Below the pieces are notes generated by a model. The model searched no databases and was not told the origin of the DNA. It saw only the letters and a list, made by a program, of their open reading frames with translations. Position numbers and translations under genes: made by a program. Shown here one piece after another: positions 48,623-54,351 of a stretch of 54,351 nt of DNA. How positions within the stretch are numbered: position 1 is the stretch's first letter; every line of letters begins with the position of its first letter. The stretch lies in NCBI GenBank assembly GCA_018260425.1, contig JAGLBD010000009.1:1-54351 (forward strand), in the 5' to 3' direction. This DNA is from Pseudogulbenkiania sp. Lineage in GTDB: Bacteria > Pseudomonadota > Gammaproteobacteria > Burkholderiales > Chromobacteriaceae.

Positions 48623-50575
48623 ATGAAAAGTTTTCTTGTTCGCTCTATCTTGATCATGGCGATGGCCGCGTTTGCGCGAACGCCGGTATCCGCCGCTTCA
48701 CCTGGCCCCCTTCCGGTGGAGACCTTGTTTCGGCAGCCGCAATTCCATCACCCCGTTCTGTCCCCGGATGGCGAATCGCTGGCCATTCTTGCGCCCGTGA
48801 AAGGACGTGTCGCGCTGGCCGTCATGACCTTGAGCGACCGCAAGGTGGCATTGGTCGCCGCGTCGGAAGACTGGGATATCCGCGGACCGGCCTGGGTCAA
48901 CAACACCCGGTTGGTGTTCAGTATCGGTGATAACCAGCTTGGCGATGGCGATGACAGAGGGGGGGGACTGTTTGCCGTCGATAAGGACGGTGGTCATTTC
49001 AAGAAACTGGCCGCGACACTGGCCGAGCAGATCCGCAAGGGACAAACGTATCGCTACCGTCAAGTGCACTCCCTGTTGAACGATGGTTCGGATGATGTGC
49101 TGGTCGACTCGAACGATCTGGACGATCAGGACTCCCGACCTTATCGGCTGGATACCCGCACCGGCAAAATGGAGACGGTGTCGCGTCACTTGCACCCCAA
49201 GGCGACCGGCCGGGTCCTGGATAGTCATCATGTGGTCCGGATGGAGTTGGTGCCGGAGGTCAAGGATGGCCGGCAGACCTATCATCTTTGGTACCGCGAC
49301 AGTGAAGAGAGCCCCTGGCGAACGCTCTGGTCTGGCGATGTGACGCATTCCGGGCCGGAGCCGATTGCGTTTGGCCCGGACAATACCACTTTGTATGTGA
49401 CCAGTTCGGCCGGGTCGGCCACCAAAGCCATTCATGAGTTCGATCTGGCCACCGGCAAGCTTGGCAAGGTGGTATTCGCGCACAAGGATGTGGACGCCGG
49501 TTCGCTGTTATTCGACCGCAACACCGGTCAACTGGCCTGTGTGACCTATACCACCGACCGGCAACATACGTACTGGTTCGACGAAGAACTGGCGGAAGTG
49601 CAGCGCAGTGTCGACAAAGCCTTGCCTGACCGGGTGAATCTGTTGCAGTCAGGTGGCAAACGCATTCTGGTCACCTCCTGGTCGGACCGTGAGCCGGGGA
49701 TCTGGTATCTGCTGGACAAAACTACCCACAAAATGGAAGAGCTGTTTCGTGCCCGTCCGTGGATCGACCCGGAAACCATGGCGACCACGCGCATGGTGCA
49801 TTACGTCGCGCGGGACGGGCTGAGCATTCCGGCCTATCTCACCTTGCCGGTCGGGTCTACCGGCAAGAATGTCCCGCTGGTGGTCAATGTGCATGGCGGT
49901 CCTTACGGTGTGCGGGATGATTGGGACTGGAATCCCGAGGTACAGTTTTTTGCCTCCCGCGGTTATGCCGTATTGCAGCCGCAGTACCGCGGCTCGGGAG
50001 GGTTCGGCAAACGGCATGCCAGTGCCGGCTGGAAGCAATGGGGCCGGGCCATGCAGGACGACATCACCGACGGGGTCGACTGGCTGGTCAAACAGGGGAT
50101 TGCCGATCCGCGCCGCATGGCCATCTACGGGGCAAGTTATGGCGGTTATGCGGCCCTGATGGGCGCGGTCAAGACGCCGGAGTTGTTTCAGTGTGCCGTG
50201 GACTATGTCGGGGTCAGCGATATTCCCGAGATGTTTTCCCGGCCGTGGCGACGCTGGTGGCTGGAGGGCTGGTATGGCTACGATGCCAAGTCGATGATCG
50301 GGGATCCTGAACAGGACGACCTGAAGGCGGTGTCGCCCTATTATCAGGTTGACCGGATTCGCATTCCGGTGCTGATGGCTTACGGAACCGACGACTGGCG
50401 GGTGCCCATTGAACAGGGCTATCGCATGCGCTCCGCCATGAAAAGTGCCGGCAAGTCCTTCGAGTGGCTGGAAAAGCAGGGCGAAGGCCATGGTTTCCGC
50501 AATCCGGACACTGTGTACGAGTACTATCGCAAGGTGGATGACTTCCTGGGGCGTTGTCTGGCGCCACGGCCATGA
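48623..50575 (+). CDS. Exported S9 family serine peptidase (prolyl oligopeptidase-like)
   Basis: A 650-residue protein with signal peptide MKSFLVRSILIMAMAAFART, cleaved about residue 26 (PVSA-ASPG). An N-terminal beta-propeller region leads into an alpha/beta-hydrolase domain with the catalytic triad Ser in YGASYGGYAALMG, Asp in YGTDDWRVP and His in GEGHGFRNP. It is S9C-like (acylaminoacyl/dipeptidyl peptidase group), probably periplasmic, releasing peptides. ATG 48623 is preferred over 48605 because it begins the signal sequence. Convergent with a LysR gene seven bases later. A run of eight G's is found near 48959-48966. Confidence 0.9.
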   Translation: MKSFLVRSILIMAMAAFARTPVSAASPGPLPVETLFRQPQFHHPVLSPDGESLAILAPVKGRVALAVMTLSDRKVALVAASEDWDIRGPAWVNNTRLVFSIGDNQLGDGDDRGGGLFAVDKDGGHFKKLAATLAEQIRKGQTYRYRQVHSLLNDGSDDVLVDSNDLDDQDSRPYRLDTRTGKMETVSRHLHPKATGRVLDSHHVVRMELVPEVKDGRQTYHLWYRDSEESPWRTLWSGDVTHSGPEPIAFGPDNTTLYVTSSAGSATKAIHEFDLATGKLGKVVFAHKDVDAGSLLFDRNTGQLACVTYTTDRQHTYWFDEELAEVQRSVDKALPDRVNLLQSGGKRILVTSWSDREPGIWYLLDKTTHKMEELFRARPWIDPETMATTRMVHYVARDGLSIPAYLTLPVGSTGKNVPLVVNVHGGPYGVRDDWDWNPEVQFFASRGYAVLQPQYRGSGGFGKRHASAGWKQWGRAMQDDITDGVDWLVKQGIADPRRMAIYGASYGGYAALMGAVKTPELFQCAVDYVGVSDIPEMFSRPWRRWWLEGWYGYDAKSMIGDPEQDDLKAVSPYYQVDRIRIPVLMAYGTDDWRVPIEQGYRMRSAMKSAGKSFEWLEKQGEGHGFRNPDTVYEYYRKVDDFLGRCLAPRP

Positions 50576-50582
50576 GTCGGGA

Positions 50583-51467
50583 TCAGGCGGGCAGCGCAGG
50601 ATCGCCCGCCTGTTCCAGTAGCCAGTTCCATACCCGCTCCGCCGCCCGGTGCAAGGGGCGTGGCGGTCGGGCCAGATAATAGGCCAGCGGTGACTCGACC
50701 CGGGTCGTGAAAGGCTCCACCAGACGTCCCGAACGGACCAGATGCTCCACCAGACATGAACGTCCCATCGCAACCCCGAAGCCGTTGAGTGCGGCTTCGA
50801 TCAGCAGGTTGCCATCGTTGAAAATCATCCCCCCGCTGTTCAGCCACTGGGGACGCCCCACTGTCCCGAGCCATTGTTCCCAATGGCCATGATTCACGTC
50901 GTGCAGCAAGGGCACACCCAGTCGCTCATCGTCCCAGTTGCCCAGCCGGTTCCTGACCTCGGGGTGGCACACCGGACCGAGTTGCTCGCGGCACAAGCGC
51001 TCGCAGTCGACGGCGTTCCAGTCGCCTTTGCCATAGCGGATCTCGAAATCAAAGGCGTCACGGGTGAAATCCGCCTCTTCGAACGAGGCGGACAGTTCGA
51101 TGGCAATGTCAGGGAAGGCCTGATAGAACTCCGGCAGGCGCGGCATCAGCCAGTGGGCGCCGAACGAGGGCGGCAGGCTGACACGCACGACGGCGGGGGT
51201 GGTCGAGACTTGCAGCTCGTCGCTGAGCGCGGCCAGTTCGGTGAGCATGGTGGAGACATGGCGAAACAGCTTCTGGCCCGCATCGGTCAAGGCCACTCCG
51301 CGCGCCTGACGGACGAACAAGGGACGACCAAAGTGGTCTTCCAGCTGTGCGATCTGGCGACTGATGGCGCCATGGGTCAGGCACACCTCGCGGGCCGCCA
51401 GCGTGAAATTGAGGTGTCTGGCGGCCGCTTCGAAGGCGACCAGGGCTTTCAGTGGGGGAAGCGTCAT
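50583..51467 (-). CDS. LysR family transcriptional regulator (GcvA-like)
   Basis: A 294-residue regulator with an N-terminal winged helix-turn-helix (LKALVAFEAAARHLNFTLAA, then CLTHGAISRQIAQLEDHFGR) and a C-terminal ligand domain. It resembles GcvA-type regulators. ATG 51467 with AGGTG before it is chosen; the longer frame of 50 extra codons is unsupported. It is divergent from the aspartate-semialdehyde dehydrogenase gene, separated by 103 bases, so that gene is its likely target. A hairpin within its last codons (50584-50612) may end both it and the convergent peptidase gene. Confidence 0.88.
   Translation of the reverse strand: MTLPPLKALVAFEAAARHLNFTLAAREVCLTHGAISRQIAQLEDHFGRPLFVRQARGVALTDAGQKLFRHVSTMLTELAALSDELQVSTTPAVVRVSLPPSFGAHWLMPRLPEFYQAFPDIAIELSASFEEADFTRDAFDFEIRYGKGDWNAVDCERLCREQLGPVCHPEVRNRLGNWDDERLGVPLLHDVNHGHWEQWLGTVGRPQWLNSGGMIFNDGNLLIEAALNGFGVAMGRSCLVEHLVRSGRLVEPFTTRVESPLAYYLARPPRPLHRAAERVWNWLLEQAGDPALPA
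50584..50612. terminator. Terminator-like hairpin in lysR 3' end
   Basis: CAGGCGGGC (50584-50592) and GCCCGCCTG (50604-50612) form a 9-bp stem with an 11-base loop, just past the S9 peptidase stop and inside the end of the lysR gene. T's are few on both sides. Confidence 0.5.
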
Positions 51468-51570
51468 GGCACACCTGTGAGTTTTTTTAATGGCTGAGGT
51501 GAGATCATATCGTTTGTAGGGGAGGGGCTCAAGGCATAAGCTTCCACCATCAAACAAAAGGATGTCTTTC

Positions 51571-52653
51571 ATGGGTGTGCGAATCGCTATCGGCGGGGCA
51601 ACCGGCAATGTCGGCAAGGAACTGCTGCGAATTTTGCTGGAGCGGGGGTTTCCGTTCGATTCCCTGACGTTGCTGGCTTCGACGCGTTCCGTCGGACAGA
51701 TCGTCCATGGCGGCGGGCAAGCCCATGTGGTAGGCGACCTGTTCGAACATGACTTCCGTCAGACCGATATCCTGTTTCTTTCTGCCGGTGCCGACGTGGC
51801 TCGCCAGATTGCCCCCAAAGCGGCGGCAGCCGGCTGCGTGGTGATCGACAACAGTTCGGCATTCCGTCTGGAGCCCGAGGTGCCGTTGATCGTTCCGGAG
51901 GTCAATGGTGCCGACATCCGTCATTGGGCCCGCCGCAAGATCCTTCCGGTCGGCAATTGTGCGGCCATTCCGCTGACCCTGGTTCTGGCGCCGCTGGAGC
52001 GGCTGGCCCATGTGCGCCGCGTGGTAATGTCGACCTACCAATCGGTTTCCGGAGCGGGGCGCAAAGGCTTGGATGCCCTTGCCCGGCAAAGTCGCAAGGC
52101 GTGCTATGACGGGCGCTCAATGTCCTGGCCGGATGGCTGGGGTGGCCAGGAGGCAACCCCGGTGGCCTTCAATGTGGTGCCGTGTATCGGCGCCTTGCAG
52201 GGCGATGGCAGCACGGGTGAAGAAGACAAGGTGATTGCCGAAACCCGGCGCGTGCTGGGACGTGAGTTGCGCATGGCGGTCACCTGCGTGCGTGTTCCGG
52301 TGATGGTGGGCCACAGTGCGGCGGTATCGATCGAGTTCGATTCGGCACTGAGTCTGGCCCATGCACGAGTGGCACTGGCCAGTGCGCCCGGCCTGGTGTT
52401 GCGCGATGAACGCAACGGTGATTCGTCGGCAATGCCGATCTATGCCGAAGGGCGTGACGAGGTGCTGGTGTCGCGATTGCGCGAAGATCGCAGCGTCGAA
52501 CACGGCCTCAACCTGTGGATCGTCAGCGACAATCTGCGCAAGGGGGCGGCGCTCAATGCCGTGCAGATCGGTGAAACCCTGCTGGCCGACGCAGGGTTTC
52601 AGTCGTATCTTGCCGGACGGTGCCGAGTGGCGAACATCAAACGCGTTGCCTGA
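51571..52653 (+). CDS. asd: Aspartate-semialdehyde dehydrogenase
   Basis: A 360-residue NADPH-dependent enzyme that reduces aspartyl phosphate to aspartate semialdehyde for lysine, threonine and methionine synthesis. The N-terminal GGATGNVGKELL is the nucleotide-binding loop. NSSAFRL and VPEVN are standard, the catalytic Cys130 is in GNCAAIPL (typical form GNCST), the Gln is in STYQSVSGAGRKGLDAL, and the active-site Arg/His region is VPVMVGHSAAV (typical GHSE). These changes mark it as a divergent type. ATG 51571 with AAAGG nine bases upstream is used; ATG 51562 would add three residues. Divergent from a LysR gene. Confidence 0.85.
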   Translation: MGVRIAIGGATGNVGKELLRILLERGFPFDSLTLLASTRSVGQIVHGGGQAHVVGDLFEHDFRQTDILFLSAGADVARQIAPKAAAAGCVVIDNSSAFRLEPEVPLIVPEVNGADIRHWARRKILPVGNCAAIPLTLVLAPLERLAHVRRVVMSTYQSVSGAGRKGLDALARQSRKACYDGRSMSWPDGWGGQEATPVAFNVVPCIGALQGDGSTGEEDKVIAETRRVLGRELRMAVTCVRVPVMVGHSAAVSIEFDSALSLAHARVALASAPGLVLRDERNGDSSAMPIYAEGRDEVLVSRLREDRSVEHGLNLWIVSDNLRKGAALNAVQIGETLLADAGFQSYLAGRCRVANIKRVA

Positions 52654-52677
52654 CGTCCACCCTCTCGCTCATGGGGC

Positions 52678-53574
52678 TCAGAAGTGAATAACCCTTGAGT
52701 TGTCCAAGGCCTGCACGTGTTGTTTCGCTTTGTTCAGGTAAGCCTCGAGGCGCGGCAATAGCCTCTCTGGAGCATTCTTCATGGCGGTGGTGGCCTTCTC
52801 GTCGAAGCGTATCGACCAGTCCGGAATACACTCGGAGAGAAACTCACCGGGATTGAGCTGGATAGCTTCCATGAACTTTGCGGTGAGGCCTATGCATGGC
52901 GCGACGCGCAGACGGAAGTCCTTGGCGAACTCGGCAAAGGCGGGAAGCACGGTGCGCCAGCCCTCGGTCAATGTCTCGTCCAGCAACATCTCCACCGGGG
53001 TATTTTCCATGAGGAGTGTGCCTAAAGCACGACACTGCGTGGTGTAGTCATCCCCTGTCCCGTCGAGCTTTTGCTTAGGCTGCAAAGTCTTGCCGGCGGC
53101 GATGAACTGCGCAAAGTCGCTCAGCAATCCCTTATTCAATGCATCATAGCGACCGTCAATCATAAAAATGGTCGGCGCAGCCAGCATGCCCTTGATATTC
53201 TCTAGCACTTTTTCCGCTTTACGGAGTGCCAGGTATTTGCCCGGATGAAAAAGGTGATTGATAAATCTCCTCAGCCGCGACCTGGACGTTGTCTTGTGTA
53301 CCGCGTCGGTGAGCTGACGAAATTCGAGAGGGGCCGACGTCTGTTCCGGGGCGGGATTGACCTGCGGGTCGGTCGATGCGTCCCACGAATCGCTAAGTGC
53401 AAGCGGCCAAAAGCGCGTTTCGTTCCCCGGAAAGATATTCCTCGAGTCTGATGGCCTGCTCGGTGTAAAGGTGCTGTTAGTGACTTGGGTGGGTTGGCAG
53501 GGGGCACCGGCTGGCTGCCATCCCGTGCCAATGTTGGCAGTGTCGGGAGCTGGGGCGCGATAGTGGATTTTCAT
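52678..53574 (-). CDS. Hypothetical protein, duplicated family
   Basis: A 298-residue protein I do not recognise. Residues 1-85 are rich in Pro, Ser and Thr (for example APAPDTANIGTGWQPAGAP), look disordered and lack a signal peptide. From about 90 on it is helical, with basic stretch TTSRSRLRRFINHLFHPGKY and C-terminal KATTAMKNAPERLLPRLEAY. A disordered N-terminus before a compact helical region is compatible with an injected effector or a chaperone-dependent substrate, but nothing here proves that. AGGAC lies before ATG 53574. A decayed relative follows at 53854-54351. Three-prime end converges with asd. Confidence 0.6.
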   Translation of the reverse strand: MKIHYRAPAPDTANIGTGWQPAGAPCQPTQVTNSTFTPSRPSDSRNIFPGNETRFWPLALSDSWDASTDPQVNPAPEQTSAPLEFRQLTDAVHKTTSRSRLRRFINHLFHPGKYLALRKAEKVLENIKGMLAAPTIFMIDGRYDALNKGLLSDFAQFIAAGKTLQPKQKLDGTGDDYTTQCRALGTLLMENTPVEMLLDETLTEGWRTVLPAFAEFAKDFRLRVAPCIGLTAKFMEAIQLNPGEFLSECIPDWSIRFDEKATTAMKNAPERLLPRLEAYLNKAKQHVQALDNSRVIHF

Positions 53575-53738
53575 TCTGGTTTAGTCCTGTGGGTCTATAT
53601 CCTGGCACTGTAGGAGAGGGAGGCGACCAAGACTTTCATAAATAGCTCATTCACCTGCGCTGCACGGGTGAGACCGTGCATGATCAGGGGGAGTCCCTAT
53701 TACTTGACTATTCCACGCACGCAACGCGTGCTGTGGTG

Positions 53739-53773
53739 GCGGAGTCACGCGACTCCGCCCGCCCCGACGGGGC
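53739..53773. repeat. Back-to-back inverted repeats
   Basis: GCGGAGTC-ACGC-GACTCCGC (53739-53758), followed after two bases by GCCCC-GAC-GGGGC (53761-53773), and preceded by GCACGC/GCGTGC. Three hairpins lie within about 56 bases. Confidence 0.6.
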
Positions 53774-53796
53774 ATGAGCCGGGTGTTTTCTCGTTT

Positions 53797-53828
53797 GGAG
53801 AAAAAGCCGGACCTCTGACGTCCGGCTT
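53797..53828 (-). terminator. Terminator of the broken gene copy
   Basis: AAGCCGGAC (53804-53812) and GTCCGGCTT (53820-53828) form a 9-bp stem with a 7-base loop. On the minus strand TTTTTCTCC follows, so it terminates minus-strand transcripts from the pseudogene. Confidence 0.7.
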
Positions 53829-53853
53829 ATCTCTCATGTGGCTCAGAAACGAG

Positions 53854-54351
53854 TCACCACTGGATCCATGTCTTGCAAGTAGTGTTTCGTTTCGCTTTGC
53901 TCAGGTATTCCTCGAGGCACGGCAATAACCCCTTGGGAGCATTCTTCATGGCGGTGGTGGCCAGCTCGTCGAAGCTTTCTGATCCGTGCCCGGAGAGAAA
54001 CGCTAGGGACGGAGCTTGGCCTTTTCCATGAGCTCTACGGCGAGGTCAGTGCATTACGCGAAGTACGCGAAGGGCTGACCGAAGCCCGGGATGAACAGTG
54101 GGTCAATCTCCCTGTTCAAGTCTTCGCTCAGCCACACTCCCAGCGGGACATGTTGCATGAAGCGTTGGTCTAGAACAAGATTATGCGTGGGGGGGCAATT
54201 CAACTTTAGCAGCAAGGCTGCTTTGCATGCAAGATAGCTATCCTCGCGCATGAAAACTTCCGGATTAGCCTGCGTGACCTTGATATTCTTTGCCGCCTTT
54301 GCCGCCTTTGCCGCCTTTGCCGCCTTTGCCGCCTTTGCCGCCTTTGCCGCC
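53854..54351 (-). pseudogene. Decayed paralogue of the 52678-53574 gene (partial)
   Basis: Reading the minus strand from the window edge, residues NIKVTQANPEVFMRED, LSEDLNREIDPLFIPGFGQP, CTDLAVELMEKAKLRP and ATTAMKNAPKGLLPCLEEYL match in order NIKGMLAAPTIFMIDG, LDETLTEGWRTVLPAFAEFA, CIGLTAKFMEAIQLNP and ATTAMKNAPERLLPRLEAYL of the intact neighbour. In-frame stops occur after FAYFA (TAA at 54054-54056) and after KAKLRP (TAG), then the frame shifts before LSGHGSESFDELATT. The end is TGA at 53854-53856. Beyond 54288 it enters an AAK-encoding 9-bp repeat cut by the window end, so its start is not visible. Confidence 0.75.
54288..54351. repeat. 9-bp tandem repeat
   Basis: CTTTGCCGC is repeated about seven times without visible error and runs off the window end. 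In the minus-strand frame of the pseudogene each unit encodes Ala-Ala-Lys, so copy-number changes would be in frame. Confidence 0.9.

Larger units (their letters stand above)
53575..53853. other. Intergenic region with hairpin cluster
   Basis: The 279 bases between the hypothetical gene and its broken copy hold no supported gene but carry three inverted repeats (GCACGC/GCGTGC near 53718-53732; GCGGAGTC/GACTCCGC 53739-53758; GCCCC/GGGGC 53761-53773) and a terminator at 53804-53828. They may be transcribed-RNA structures or a repetitive extragenic element. Confidence 0.5.

Noticed and set aside
53668..53928. Open frame of 86 codons over the hairpin region
   Set aside because: It runs through hairpins and the terminator, lacks a ribosome-binding site and overlaps the pseudogene end.

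Overview
The window is about 54 kb of GC-rich, densely packed bacterial chromosome. The organism is most likely a betaproteobacterium of the Neisseriales (Chromobacterium-like). The phenylalanine hydroxylase reads very close to what I remember of the Chromobacterium violaceum enzyme. The tkt-gap-pgk-fba cluster, the DUF2844/DUF3443 pair and the BPSS1780-type membrane protein are also typical of betaproteobacteria. This placement rests on recall, not on a search. I see no rRNA, tRNA, CRISPR array, prophage or complete insertion sequence.

Layout. 1-6.2 kb (minus strand): a central carbon cluster tkt, gap, pgk, a LysE-type exporter, fba, with hairpin terminators after tkt and gap. 6.3-12.5 kb: a membrane protein, an ElaA-like acetyltransferase, parC, a secreted M4 metalloprotease and pdxH. 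12.6-15.7 kb (plus): gmhA, then hemA and prfA overlapping by one base. 15.7-20.4 kb: a MATE exporter and a LysR regulator (divergent), a divergent UppP-like phosphatase and a cation diffusion facilitator (divergent). 20.5-29.3 kb (plus): a complete tripartite RND pump mdtA-mdtB-mdtC plus outer-membrane factor. 29.3-32.7 kb (plus): a structured leader, then a fused two-permease ABC protein and its ATPase with a C-terminal AAA-associated domain. 32.8-39.2 kb: cysS (minus), DUF2844 and DUF3443 exported proteins (plus), a DJ-1/PfpI protein and YqhD-type dehydrogenase (minus, behind a palindromic operator), and a canonical uppP (plus). 39.2-40.6 kb: an AT-rich palindromic region and a 'mobile mystery protein' A/B pair (HTH plus Fic), which looks like an inserted toxin-antitoxin-type module. 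40.6-46.1 kb: a LysR regulator flanked by two DMT exporters, an orphan response regulator, phhA and a divergent Lrp-type regulator. 46.1-52.7 kb: a PAS-GGDEF-EAL protein, an exported S9 peptidase, a LysR regulator and a divergent aspartate-semialdehyde dehydrogenase. 52.7-54.35 kb: an unrecognised protein and a broken second copy of it, whose upstream part runs into a 9-bp tandem repeat at the window edge.

Most genes are housekeeping or transport. The parts most worth a second look are: (1) the leader at about 29.35-29.56 kb, which contains two overlapping, mutually exclusive hairpins, one a clear terminator, ahead of an ABC transporter with no substrate-binding protein; (2) the Fic/HTH module with nested inverted repeats around TATAAT-like boxes; (3) the duplicated and decaying gene family with an Ala-Ala-Lys-encoding repeat; (4) the DUF3443 lipoprotein, which carries the two DTG/DSG motifs and the GILGIG turn expected of a pepsin-like aspartic protease.
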